Source of the DNA: Paenibacillus uliginis N3/975
GTDB taxonomy: Bacteria; Bacillota; Bacilli; Paenibacillales; Paenibacillaceae
DNA: 64,000 nt
Assembly (NCBI RefSeq): GCF_900177425.1
Contig: NZ_LT840184.1
Coordinates: forward strand, 2,992,996-3,056,995
Direction: 5' to 3'
Every line of letters begins with the position of its first letter. Within the stretch, counting starts at the first letter, position 1. A program made the position numbers and the translations under genes. This document shows positions 26,317-34,827 of this stretch, in pieces. The notes beneath the pieces are model-generated. The model saw only the letters and a list, made by a program, of their open reading frames with translations, was not told the DNA's origin and did no database searches.

Positions 26317-26472
26317 ACTGCATTAATTTACGTTAGAAAACGTAAGTACTTCTGTGGTTTCGATGAATTCAAGGGTCATCTCCTAGCAGCTTAACTCCGC
26401 GGTGGTTTGTTTAAACTGTCCACAATCCGGGTCAGTGTTCAGCTCTGCCGGAGGGTAGCGGCAAAAAAAAAA

Positions 26473-26501
26473 TTGAACACGAAATAACGCTATGATATAA
26501 T
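26473..26501 (+). promoter_or_regulatory. Sigma-A promoter of helD
   Basis: TTGAAC (26473-26478), 17-base spacer, TATAAT (26496-26501); predicted start near 26508, leader about 130 bases. Confidence 0.8.
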
Positions 26502-26514
26502 CGATAGCGTTATT
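26483..26514. promoter_or_regulatory. Operator-like palindrome over the helD promoter
   Basis: AATAACGCTAT and ATAGCGTTATT form an 11-base perfect inverted repeat centred on the -10 box. A repressor bound here would block RNA polymerase. Confidence 0.65.
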
Positions 26515-26597
26515 GACAAATCAATTTAAAATGTGTATTCACTTTTATCCCTACTTTAATTCTACATTTGGAACTTTGATTTGTCAATACCCTTTTT
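26512..26597 (+). promoter_or_regulatory. Long-loop terminator-like stem in helD leader
   Basis: ATTGACAAATCAA (26512-26524) pairs perfectly with TTGATTTGTCAAT (26576-26588); ACCC then six T follow. The 51-base loop is AT-rich. The stem starts almost at the transcription start, so it may act as an attenuator. Confidence 0.55.
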
Positions 26598-26636
26598 TAT
26601 CTCAGAAAATAGAAAAAGGAGTGTGTTTAGGGAGAT

Positions 26637-29054
26637 ATGGAAGAGAAGGATTGGCAGCAGGAAAAGGAACGGCTTGAACAGGTCAGGAACAAACTGCAGA
26701 CAAGAATCGCGGAGCTTGCGCCGGAGGTTACCGGGCTGCACGATCAGGCGGCGGACATCCGAAAGCGGTTTTGGGAAGAAGTGACGATCAACACGAGCAC
26801 GAACGAAGATTTCGAAGAGACCTTTTACTCAGTTCAGCAGCAGTCCGCGATGTTGGCCGAACGAGAGCGCGGCCACAACCGGTTGGTGCATCAATGGAAC
26901 GGCATGAAACGGTTGCTCCCATCACCTTATTTTGGGCGCGTTGACTTTCAGGAGGATGGCTTGAACGCAACCGAGCAGGTCTATATTGGGGTATCTTCCT
27001 TCGTTGACAATGACGGACTGAATTTTCTGATCTATGACTGGCGTTCCCCCATCGCAAGCCTATACTACGACTATCCTCCGGGCCCGGCCTCTTATGACAC
27101 GCCGGTAGGTCGAATCGAAGGGATGATGACGCTCAAACGGCAGTTTCAGATTCAGAACGGACACATCCGCACCATGTTCGACGCGAGCGAAACGATTGGA
27201 GACGAATTGCTACAGCAAGTGCTCAGCAAGGACGCGGACTCGCAAATGAAGAGTATCGTGGCAACCATCCAGAAGGAGCAGAACGCCATCATTCGTGACG
27301 AAAACAGCCGGATGCTTATTGTTCAGGGGGCGGCTGGCAGCGGGAAAACTTCCGCGGCCTTGCAGCGTGTGGCGTATCTGCTTTACAAACACCGACAGAC
27401 TATCAAGGCCGATCAGATTGTGCTTTTCTCGCCCAATTCGATGTTTGGTAGTTATATCTCCACCGTCCTTCCAGAACTCGGTGAAGAAAATATGCAGCAG
27501 ACGACGTTTCAGGAATATCTCGATTATTGGCTCGGTTCCTCATTGCGGCCAGAGGATCCCTTCGATCAGATCGAATACACACTGACAGCACAGGGGGAGT
27601 CGGGATATGAGGCTCGCCTTCAAGGGATCGCGTACAAAACCTCCGAAGCTTTTCTAAAAGCCCTGCAGAACTACGGGAAGTGGTTAGGGCGGGAAGGTAT
27701 GCTGTTTAAAGACATATGGTTTCGAGATCGCGTTTTGATTACTGCGGAGCGAATGAGGGCGAAAATGTATGATTTCGACAGTTCCCTGCCGTTGTTCAGT
27801 CGTGTCGCTCTCTTGCAGGAATGGCTGCTCCATGAACTGGCTTCTCTCGAACGCGAGGAACGGAAAGCGTTCTGGGTGCAGGAGGAGTTAAATTATCTTG
27901 ATAACGAACAGTACGCTGATGTTTTCGACATGCTGCACAAAGAGAAGGAACTAATCGACCTTTCGGAGCAATACGCTGTGGCCCGCGATCGAATGAATAA
28001 CAAGCGCCGGGGAGACGAAGGCGACGTTGACTTCGCCCAGCGGGAGGAGGAACTGATCCTTCGATCAATCGTGAAAAAAAGCTTTAAACCGCTAAGGAAA
28101 AGCGTGAGGAAATTTTCGTTTGTCGATATCAAAGGTATATATGGGCAATTATTCGGTGACGAAACCTCATATCGGGAGAAAACAAATGAAATCGTCATTC
28201 CCCCGCATTGGTCTGAAATCTGCAGACAAACCAAGGATATGCTGAGCCGGAACGAATTGTTCCACGAGGATGCGACTCCTTATTTGTTTGTAAAAGAACT
28301 GGTCGAAGGCGTCCGAACGAACAAGGAGATACGGCATGTCTTCGTCGACGAAGGCCAAGATTACTCGGCGTTTCAATATGAATATTTAAAAAAATTGTTT
28401 CCACGTGCCCGGATGACGGTGCTCGGTGATTTCGGGCAAGCGATCTTCATGCAGGCTACCAACCTAGAAGCATCCGATTCTCCGCTGATCCGGCTTTTTG
28501 GCGAAACCAATACAAGCCTCATCCGCCTCGTGCGCAGCTATCGTTCAACCAGAGAGATTGTAAAATTTACGAAATCGATGCTTCCCGGCGGGGACGAGAT
28601 CGTACCATTTGACAGAAGAGGCCACAAGCCCCTTCTGATCAGATCGAACGGCGTGAAGAAGCGTGATGCGCAAATACTGGAAGACATCGCCTCGCTCAGG
28701 GCTGAGGGCTACGCTTCCATCGCCGTCATTACGAAGACTGCGGCCGAAAGCCGTACAGCCTTTGAATCATTACGGATGCAAGGAAGCGAAGCATTGCAGC
28801 TCATTACGAAGGAGACGGTCACCTTTGAGAAAGGAGCGATGGTTATTCCCGTATACCTTGCCAAGGGTATTGAGTTCGATGCAGTTTTGATTTATGAGGC
28901 TTCACCTCAAGCTTACAGCCGGGAAAACGAACGCAAGCTTCTTTATACGGCGTGTACGCGGGCCATGCACCGGCTTCATCTTTATACGACGGGCGATTGG
29001 TCGCCGTTCGTGCAGGCATTGCCTGCGAATTTGTATGAGAAAGCGCCATATTGA
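26637..29054 (+). CDS. helD: HelD/HelR-type RNA polymerase-recycling ATPase
   Basis: An 805-residue superfamily I helicase-like protein that binds RNA polymerase and removes it from DNA. Residues 1-90 form the long coiled-coil arm that enters the secondary channel. Walker A is GAAGSGKT (231-238, K237). VFVDEGQDYSAF is the Walker B motif, LRLVRSYRST is motif IV-like, and AKGIEFDAVLIYEA plus YTACTRAMHRLHLY are motifs V and VI. Length and order are normal for HelD. Some relatives (HelR) protect polymerase from rifamycins; whether this one does is not visible. Its leader with two inverted repeats suggests inducible control. Confidence 0.9.
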   Translation: MEEKDWQQEKERLEQVRNKLQTRIAELAPEVTGLHDQAADIRKRFWEEVTINTSTNEDFEETFYSVQQQSAMLAERERGHNRLVHQWNGMKRLLPSPYFGRVDFQEDGLNATEQVYIGVSSFVDNDGLNFLIYDWRSPIASLYYDYPPGPASYDTPVGRIEGMMTLKRQFQIQNGHIRTMFDASETIGDELLQQVLSKDADSQMKSIVATIQKEQNAIIRDENSRMLIVQGAAGSGKTSAALQRVAYLLYKHRQTIKADQIVLFSPNSMFGSYISTVLPELGEENMQQTTFQEYLDYWLGSSLRPEDPFDQIEYTLTAQGESGYEARLQGIAYKTSEAFLKALQNYGKWLGREGMLFKDIWFRDRVLITAERMRAKMYDFDSSLPLFSRVALLQEWLLHELASLEREERKAFWVQEELNYLDNEQYADVFDMLHKEKELIDLSEQYAVARDRMNNKRRGDEGDVDFAQREEELILRSIVKKSFKPLRKSVRKFSFVDIKGIYGQLFGDETSYREKTNEIVIPPHWSEICRQTKDMLSRNELFHEDATPYLFVKELVEGVRTNKEIRHVFVDEGQDYSAFQYEYLKKLFPRARMTVLGDFGQAIFMQATNLEASDSPLIRLFGETNTSLIRLVRSYRSTREIVKFTKSMLPGGDEIVPFDRRGHKPLLIRSNGVKKRDAQILEDIASLRAEGYASIAVITKTAAESRTAFESLRMQGSEALQLITKETVTFEKGAMVIPVYLAKGIEFDAVLIYEASPQAYSRENERKLLYTACTRAMHRLHLYTTGDWSPFVQALPANLYEKAPY

Positions 29055-29293
29055 CGGATCGGGGGTGACGTCGGCCGCGATTAGCTGCTGCTCATGATTC
29101 AGCAAATCTTCGGCGCCATCCTTTAGGCTGTCATCAAGGCCGGTTGTAAGCCGCCGCTCATGGCGATCCCGTAATACACTCAACAAAGTGTGGGAAGTTG
29201 GTTTCGGTAACGTCTCATTAAAATTACAAAAAAATCGAGAAGTGATTTTTAAACATAAGAGTTTAGATGTAGGGATTGTGTCACACAGAACCG
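29055..29293. other. Gene-free stretch after helD
   Basis: GC-rich to about 29180, open on the minus strand without a start or family match, then AT-rich. Probably decayed DNA. Confidence 0.4.
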
Positions 29294-29427
29294 TTGTCCG
29301 ACGACAAGAACTTATAGACTATGAAAGCCGCATAAACTGCGGCTTTTTTTGTTATAAGTACCCAAGTTCTTGTCCTAACTCAATGACAAGAACTTGTACA
29401 CTTATCCGATTAGAAATTTATCTAATG
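29294..29427. repeat. Module A repeat, copy 3
   Basis: TTGTCCGACGACAAGAAC start, GCCGCATAAACTGCGGC-T7 terminator (29327-29350), CAAGTTCTTGTC palindrome with complement, and a TTAGA-TCTAA end hairpin. Confidence 0.85.
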
Positions 29428-29450
29428 CAATTCGGTATAGGCATCTATTA

Positions 29451-29470
29451 CGCTAACGGGCAGGATAACG
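29451..29470. repeat. Module B, copy 8
   Basis: CGCTAACGGGCAGGATAACG, 24 bases after module A copy 3. Confidence 0.6.
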
Positions 29471-29566
29471 GAAAAAAGGCATGTAATATATAATATAAAA
29501 TAAGTGACGTTTTCGGTTTAACCCCCTAATCTTGGACACTAGCCACCTCATTCTCGGGATATCGCA

Positions 29567-30511
29567 TCATAACGCAATTTTTGCAGGAGTAATCGTTCCT
29601 TCGTTCACCAAACGCAAATACTCCTTAGGCGGCCAGTCATGAAGGCTTCCATGAATGCGCTCGTTGTTGTAATAGCGAATGAACCGATCTACTTCCGAAA
29701 AGGCTTCCTCATAATCCTCAAAACAGTGTCGTTGGTAGCACTCGCGTTCCACAATACTGTGGTAGGACTCAATGAAGGCATTCTTGTTCGGTGTCCGGTT
29801 CGGAGTACGTTCATGTTCAAGGCCTGCCTGTTCACAGAAAGCATGGAACGCCTTGCTGACGAACTGGGGGCCATTGTCAGTACGAATAACCAACTTCTGC
29901 TCATCTCCGTACACTTTACGCGTAAGGAGCGCTTTCTGGAGTGTACGTAAGATATCTTGGGTGTGGCAGGTTTTCCCGCGATGGTACGCTACAATTCGGC
30001 GGTCAAACACGTCAATAATGCTGGCCAGGTAGAAATGCCGGCGTTTTCCCGCCACGTAGCCATACTTAATATCCATCTGCCACAACTGGTTGGCGCCATT
30101 TACCACCCGGTTATTCGCTACTCTTTTGGGAACAGGGTTCGTTCTTTCTCGTTGTGGAAGGAGAATCCCCAAGGACTTGCAGAGACGGTATACCTTCTTT
30201 TTGTTAATCACTAGCTTGTACTTTCGGCGCAGCAAAATCGTCAGTTTCCGGTAACCAGATGCTCCATGAGGGCCTTGGATCAGACGACGAAGAAACCCTT
30301 GAATACGGGTATCAGAGACGGCCTTTCCGTTCTGGTCACAGGAATAGCCCGGGATCGGTCGTCCGTTGCTGATCGGCTGCTGACGTTCAGGATGCTTCAA
30401 ACGGTAATAGTACGTGGATCGCGGCGCGTCACAGATCCGTAGGACGGTACGGATCGGATAGCCTTGCTCAATCCAATAGGAGGCTATTTGTAGTCGGGAT
30501 ACTTTTTTTTT
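29567..30511 (-). CDS. IS3-family transposase OrfB (DDE integrase), made by -1 frameshift
   Basis: Catalytic half of the IS3 transposase. The DDE triad is intact: WQMDIKYG (first Asp), IRTDNGPQF (second Asp) and NAFIESYHS (Glu, 35 residues later). The HTH_21-like N-terminal region includes GPHGASGYRKL. No start fits well; the frame stays open upstream to a run of nine A followed by G (minus strand, 30502-30511), where a -1 slip from orfA would produce the fused OrfAB. The first in-frame start-like codon, a TTG at 30400, lacks a ribosome site. Confidence 0.9.
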   Translation of the reverse strand, partial: KKKVSRLQIASYWIEQGYPIRTVLRICDAPRSTYYYRLKHPERQQPISNGRPIPGYSCDQNGKAVSDTRIQGFLRRLIQGPHGASGYRKLTILLRRKYKLVINKKKVYRLCKSLGILLPQRERTNPVPKRVANNRVVNGANQLWQMDIKYGYVAGKRRHFYLASIIDVFDRRIVAYHRGKTCHTQDILRTLQKALLTRKVYGDEQKLVIRTDNGPQFVSKAFHAFCEQAGLEHERTPNRTPNKNAFIESYHSIVERECYQRHCFEDYEEAFSEVDRFIRYYNNERIHGSLHDWPPKEYLRLVNEGTITPAKIAL

Positions 30512-30807
30512 ACGAGATCTTTGAGGATGTGGTTTTCAAGTTCCTTCTCCCCCAACAGTTTCATCGCCTCATCATATTTTTGCTGCAGCTCTTGGAATTT
30601 GGCCGCATCCTGCTCTATTTTTTGGGCTTCTTTCTGCTTTTTGACCATAAGATCTCCCACCTCATCCTCATATTGACGAACCCAGCCGCTTAACGTTTTG
30701 GGAGACATGCCGTATTTTCTCGCAACGATCTCTGTCCGGTAACCAGACAGCACCTCTACGACATACTCTTTTTTCGCCTCAACCGGGCATCGAAATCGTC
30801 TTTTCAT
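30484..30807 (-). CDS. IS3-family OrfA (HTH protein)
   Basis: A 107-residue DNA-binding subunit: helix-turn-helix of the HTH_8/transposase_8 type (KKEYVVEVLSGYRTEIVARK, then a GMSPKTLSGWVRQY recognition helix), followed by a leucine-zipper-like coiled coil (about 60-95). GAGGAG lies eight bases before the ATG at 30807. The A9G slippery run near its 3' end (codons Val-Lys-Lys-Lys) is the usual site for making the OrfAB fusion. Confidence 0.9.
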   Translation of the reverse strand: MKRRFRCPVEAKKEYVVEVLSGYRTEIVARKYGMSPKTLSGWVRQYEDEVGDLMVKKQKEAQKIEQDAAKFQELQQKYDEAMKLLGEKELENHILKDLVKKKYPDYK

Positions 30808-30898
30808 GGACGGACTCCTCATTTCTTTTTAGTGTATCTGAGGTACCTTGGAGTGTCCAATTGGATTAGGGGGCTATAAAGTTTTAGGTGGTTAGCAA

Positions 30899-31316
30899 TT
30901 GAAACAAATTCATGATTTTGATAAAGACCTATGGTTCACTCTTGAAGAACATTGCAAAGGCAAGCATTTCATTGTGGGGAATCCTCATACTTTTCATGGG
31001 AGAATATCAGCGTTATTGCCCGCAAAAAGATGTGTTCTTTAATGTTTCGCTTGGGGAGATAGGTGACATGCCCTTAAATACAAAGTATTGGATTAAGGGT
31101 TTCTTATCAGGGAATGAACCATCACCTCCAGTCGATGAAAAAGGTGATATATATCCGCCGATACACGAAGATAATATTCATTGGGATAAAAGCGTCGCTT
31201 TGTTCCACAAAACAGGTTCTTGGTATTCGGGTGAAAGGAATTGTACAATTTGTGGGATGAAATTATTAAATTCTTGGACAGATTTTGATTGTGAAAATTG
31301 TTTAGAAGAGAAATAG
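30899..31316 (+). pseudogene. Unrecognised gene with one frameshift
   Basis: A TTG start at 30899 with TAGGTGG upstream opens a frame KQIHDFDKDLWFTLEEH, continuing GKHFIVGNPHTFHGRIS to about 31015. A one-base insertion near 31016-31022 then shifts it; the next frame reads YCPQKDVFFNVSLGEIG through to 31316, including a GERNCTICGMKLL-type cysteine pair and a C-terminal CENC (zinc-ribbon-like). Restored, it would encode about 139 residues. No family name known. The IS3 element sits 20 bases upstream and may have removed its promoter. Confidence 0.6.
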
Positions 31317-31318
31317 TG

Positions 31319-31344
31319 TTCAACTAACGGGCAGGAATGTTGAA
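31319..31344. repeat. Module B hairpin, copy 9
   Basis: TTCAAC and GTTGAA arms around TAACGGGCAGGAAT; six-base perfect stem, a different arm sequence from other copies. Confidence 0.7.
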
Positions 31345-31398
31345 GACCAACCACAATAATTTTCATACTAATGCAGAGCGAAGTGAGGGAGTGCTTTT

Positions 31399-31701
31399 TT
31401 GGAAACCGATGTGTGGATTCCCTTAATAAATATAGAAGACGACAGAAAAATTTGGGTAGGGACAAAAGTCAGGTTATATAATGTGGGATTAAATGTGAAG
31501 GATAAGTCTCTTGATTATTACGACTATCTGGTATCGAATATCTATGACAACAATGACTATCTCCAATTAACTAACCTCTCGAAAGGAGAAGCTGGAAATA
31601 TCATTTGTGTTATAAAAAAGGACAGTCTACATCATTATGCTTTAGGTAAGTCTCTAAAGGAAATGATGGAATCAGAAAATACGTATGTGCTTCTGGAGTA
31701 A
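31399..31701 (+). CDS. Orphan 100-residue protein
   Basis: Starts with TTG after GAGGGAGTG. Acidic, soluble, with a beta-rich first half (KIWVGTKVRLYNVGLN) and a helical C terminus. No family recognised. It stands alone between two module B copies, as do many small accessory or immunity-type genes in this region; that role is only a guess. Confidence 0.5.
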   Translation: METDVWIPLINIEDDRKIWVGTKVRLYNVGLNVKDKSLDYYDYLVSNIYDNNDYLQLTNLSKGEAGNIICVIKKDSLHHYALGKSLKEMMESENTYVLLE

Positions 31702-31730
31702 CTAGAAGCACCTCCTTAGATCAAACTCAA

Positions 31731-31756
31731 TTATGCTAACGGGCAGGATAGTTTAA
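31731..31756. repeat. Module B, copy 10
   Basis: TTATGCTAACGGGCAGGATA plus GTTTAA; core CTA/TAG arms. Confidence 0.6.
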
Positions 31757-31930
31757 TCAAACATGGTGAAAAGGTTGCTGGCATAGGTGATCTTATTGCT
31801 CAGAGGAGCAAGGAAATCAACTGATTAAATCGAAATATATGTATAATCGCCTAATCGCGAGAACGCATTGCGTCAAATGCAAGGCATCGTCGTCGTGTAA
31901 ATGACAAGATTATTAAGGAAATGAAAGGTG

Positions 31931-33109
31931 ATGAATGGAGCGGTGGTAAATATAACAATTAAAAATAATACAATTATTGATTTTGAAAATAAAAGTGAAC
32001 GGATCTACGCCTGTGTTAAAAAATGCCTTGTGGAAGAAGAAATAGAGTCACTGAATGTTATCTGCGACGATGTTGGTTACAAAACACCAAACTTCACAAC
32101 ATCTGGGATCTATTGTTTGCACGGAATAGTAAGGTTGCAGAATAGTGAAGATAAACCATGGAGTGTCATCGTAAAGGTGATTAAACCGGACAGTGTAGAG
32201 AAGAATTATGCAGAGCATCACAATTATTGGCGACGGGAAGCTCTCGTGTTTAATTCGGGTATTTTGAACGAGCTGCCGGATTTTATAAAGGTCGCTAGAT
32301 GCTTTTTGGTTGAAGAGTTACCCGACGAAACAATATGGATATGGATGGAGCACATCGAGGGTGAATATGCAGGTACAGTGGAACAGTTCTCCTTTATCGC
32401 ACGACAATTAGGACGGTTTAATGGTGCCTATATTACGGGAGACAAAGCATTACCCCGTTATGATTGGTTATGCAAATCCTGGCTTAAATCATGGACGACA
32501 GCCAGCCGTAAATATGCACCCAGTGTTGATACATATGTTGAAAGATTATCTAATGATGATTTAAGAACGATATGGGCTTGGTATGAAAATCTCATTAGGA
32601 AACTTGATATTGCTATTGAATCGCTTCAACGATTGCCTCGTGTATTGGCACATCAAGACTTGAGTCAAATGAATATGCTCCTTGTGACAAGCGATAACTC
32701 CACCCCTCAACTATTGCTGATTGACTGGCAATTTCTGAGTATCTCAGGTATTGGAGAGGATCTAGGTAAGATGTTTGGGGTGAATATGAGTCTAGGGATA
32801 ATTCAGCCTGACCATTATGATGAATTCCAAACATCATTATATAATTCTTATTTAGAAGGACTGCGTACCGCAGGTTGGCAGGGAGATGAGAAGTTAGTGC
32901 GATATGGATTCTGTTTAAGTATGGCTTTAAGAAGTGTATGGGAAGTTCCTAAATACTTTTCAATGTTAGCTCAGTTGGAGACAGAGCCACAAAACCAAAA
33001 TCTTAAAGATCGTTTATACAGACTTGAAAGGATTATCTCGATTCAAAAGGACATGCATACGGAAGTTGAGTTAATGATGCCTAAGTTAGGGTTTTGCACC
33101 GTCCATTAA
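31931..33109 (+). CDS. Phosphotransferase (APH/choline-kinase-like)
   Basis: A 392-residue kinase of the aminoglycoside-phosphotransferase fold. The catalytic loop is VLAHQDLSQMNML and the metal-binding Asp is in LLIDWQFLSISG. The N-terminal lobe includes SVIVKVIKP with a likely ATP-binding lysine. Substrate unknown. The start is uncertain: ATG at 31931 has AAAGG very close; a GTG lies at 31928. The stop codon lies inside module B copy 11. Gene composition is AT-rich, unlike the APH(6)-like kinase at 24.9 kb. Confidence 0.75.
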   Translation: MNGAVVNITIKNNTIIDFENKSERIYACVKKCLVEEEIESLNVICDDVGYKTPNFTTSGIYCLHGIVRLQNSEDKPWSVIVKVIKPDSVEKNYAEHHNYWRREALVFNSGILNELPDFIKVARCFLVEELPDETIWIWMEHIEGEYAGTVEQFSFIARQLGRFNGAYITGDKALPRYDWLCKSWLKSWTTASRKYAPSVDTYVERLSNDDLRTIWAWYENLIRKLDIAIESLQRLPRVLAHQDLSQMNMLLVTSDNSTPQLLLIDWQFLSISGIGEDLGKMFGVNMSLGIIQPDHYDEFQTSLYNSYLEGLRTAGWQGDEKLVRYGFCLSMALRSVWEVPKYFSMLAQLETEPQNQNLKDRLYRLERIISIQKDMHTEVELMMPKLGFCTVH

Positions 33110-33133
33110 ACTAACGGGAAACGATAGCTTAAT
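33105..33133. repeat. Module B hairpin, copy 11
   Basis: ATTAAACTA and TAGCTTAAT arms (one A-C mismatch) around ACGGGAAACGA; overlaps the stop of the preceding kinase gene. Confidence 0.75.
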
Positions 33134-33326
33134 GAGTACACGACGGCTGCCGTTTCCGCGAAGGTAATGTAATCGCTTAAAATGCGGTTTATATGATAAA
33201 GGCTGTTGTCCAATGCAACGGCTAAAACAACTATCGGACAGAAGTTACTACGTTATGTAGGCGCACCAACTCAAGGAGTGGCTAAATATGTTGAACGGAG
33301 AAGGTTGGTAGAAGGGATGTGAAAGC

Positions 33327-33512
33327 ATGGGCTCTTTATCCTTATTGGGTATACTGGCGGTGATTCATGCTATATTACAAATTACAATTCCAGATATAAT
33401 CTTAAGCCTAAAACCATGTGGAGTTAGAACTAAAGAAGCAGTAAAAATTGGAGGTTTAATTACACTACCAATTGGTATAATTCTAATTATTGCAGATTTA
33501 GTTATATTTTAG
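33327..33512 (+). CDS. Small two-helix membrane protein
   Basis: A 61-residue protein with hydrophobic segments at about 3-26 and 41-61 separated by a KPCGVRTKEAVK loop. AAGGG lies ten bases before the ATG. No family recognised. Intact frame and plausible ribosome site support expression; function unknown. Confidence 0.5.
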   Translation: MGSLSLLGILAVIHAILQITIPDIILSLKPCGVRTKEAVKIGGLITLPIGIILIIADLVIF

Positions 33513-33543
33513 ACATTATAAGCCACATGTGAGCCATGCTCCA

Positions 33544-33602
33544 TTGTCAGACGACAAGAACATATAGACTTTGCTACTTAGCCGATTAGATAATTATCTA
33601 AT
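33544..33602. repeat. Module A repeat, copy 4 (short)
   Basis: Only the TTGTCAGACGACAAGAAC start and the GCCGATTAGATAATTATC end are present; the terminator and long palindrome are missing, as if deleted internally. Confidence 0.75.
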
Positions 33603-33685
33603 CAACTTTTATACTTACGTGGAGGAACTCGCTTTGCGGTTTGAGAAGTTAGGAACGTCGAGGGCAAAAACAGCATGGTCGACGT

Positions 33686-33818
33686 TTGTCTGACGACAAT
33701 AAAATGAAGACTTTGAAAGTCGCATTATATGCGGCTTTTTTGTTTGAAGTAACCAAGTTCTTGTCGTAACTCAATGACAAGAACTTGGTTACTTCGCCGA
33801 TTAGATGAGTGTCTAATG
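33686..33818. repeat. Module A repeat, copy 5
   Basis: TTGTCTGACGACAA start, GTCGCATTATATGCGGC-T6 terminator, GTAACCAAGTTCTTGTC palindrome with complement, then ATTAGATGAGTGTCTAAT. Confidence 0.85.
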
Positions 33819-33838
33819 TCTGGGCGCATCTACAGCTT

Positions 33839-33860
33839 GTTAAGCTAACGGGCGATTCTT
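33839..33860. repeat. Module B, copy 12
   Basis: GTTAAGCTAACGGGCGATTC; left arm and loop only. Confidence 0.55.
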
Positions 33861-34005
33861 TTTGAGTTCACCAGAGTGATATGGAATACAATTGCTACGA
33901 TAAATTTTACAAAAAGAAAATGTAGAATTCATAAAATCCCCCAAGTCCTTTTATATACTTAAATTGTTCGATATAGCGAATCAAAAGGACTAGGTGGTAG
34001 ATACA

Positions 34006-34545
34006 ATGTTAAAAAAACGTGATTTGCACGAATGCCATTCACTGTATAACTTGATGATGGATCCTGCAGTTTTTCCTTACGTTCGTTATAAATGCCAATC
34101 TTATGAAGAATATTTATTCATAACCAAACGGTTGATCGTTGAAGAAGAACAGGAGACAATTATTTCTAGAACGATTCTTAACGATGTGGGACATCCCATT
34201 GGTACCATTGATCTATACGATATTGTTAATAAAACAGGCTTCTTGGCCACATGGATTGGAACTCCTTATTTTGGAAAAGGTTATAACCAACGAGCGAAGG
34301 AATCCTTTTTTGCTGAACTTTTTCTTCAACATAATATCGAAACGGTATTTTTGAAGATCCGAAAACAAAATATTCGATCGAAGAAGGCGGTAGAAAAAAT
34401 ACCGTATGCCAAATTAGCAAATGATATAAACCAGCAAATATATAAATCGATAAATAATTCGCAACAGATCTATGATTTGTATTATGTGGAGCCGTTAGGC
34501 TTTTTAGAAAGCAGTAAAGTCATGCAAATAGAGGTTGCTACGTAG
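34006..34545 (+). CDS. GNAT-family N-acetyltransferase
   Basis: A 179-residue acetyltransferase of the RimJ/RimL-like layout. The acetyl-CoA loop is WIGTPYFGKGYNQRAKE (about 84-100), and RKQNIRSKKAVEKIP is the usual ARNxxSxxxxEK-like motif. The C-terminal 50 residues are atypical. The start at 34006 has AGGTGG upstream; a GTG at 33994 is inside that site. Substrate unknown. Confidence 0.75.
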   Translation: MLKKRDLHECHSLYNLMMDPAVFPYVRYKCQSYEEYLFITKRLIVEEEQETIISRTILNDVGHPIGTIDLYDIVNKTGFLATWIGTPYFGKGYNQRAKESFFAELFLQHNIETVFLKIRKQNIRSKKAVEKIPYAKLANDINQQIYKSINNSQQIYDLYYVEPLGFLESSKVMQIEVAT

Positions 34546-34584
34546 CAAACTGTGCAAAAAAACTGTATTCAAAGTGGTATTATA

Positions 34585-34633
34585 TCCATAATAAAACAAG
34601 CCATTCTGTGTCTGCTTTAGAAATAAAAAATGT
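34585..34633. repeat. 49-base duplicate of TetR gene 3' part
   Basis: Identical over 49 bases to 34887-34935 inside the TetR gene, same orientation. It lies 40 bases after the GNAT gene, marking a recent rearrangement. Confidence 0.9.
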
Positions 34634-34827
34634 ATTTAATCAGCAAATTGTGACATTTGTTAAGGACACGCATTCTGCACCTGAAGAAAATTCGATTTAA
34701 AAAAGTTCTTCTCCAAGAGTATCCCTCCGATTCTTTGAGACCCGACTTGCTCTGGCCTTTAGGACGAGGGATTTTTTGGATAATTTTAACATATCAAAGT
34801 TGAATTTTACTTTTTTTAGATGATGTA

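Larger units (their letters stand above)
29521..30877 (-). mobile_element. IS3-family insertion sequence, apparently complete
   Basis: About 1.35 kb with orfA and orfB on the minus strand. The ends carry imperfect terminal inverted repeats sharing CCCCCTAATC and TTGGACACT (left at 29522-29540; right at 30853-30874). No target duplication is obvious, so the exact tips are uncertain by a few bases. Both genes are intact and joined by a frameshift signal, so it may be active. Confidence 0.85.
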
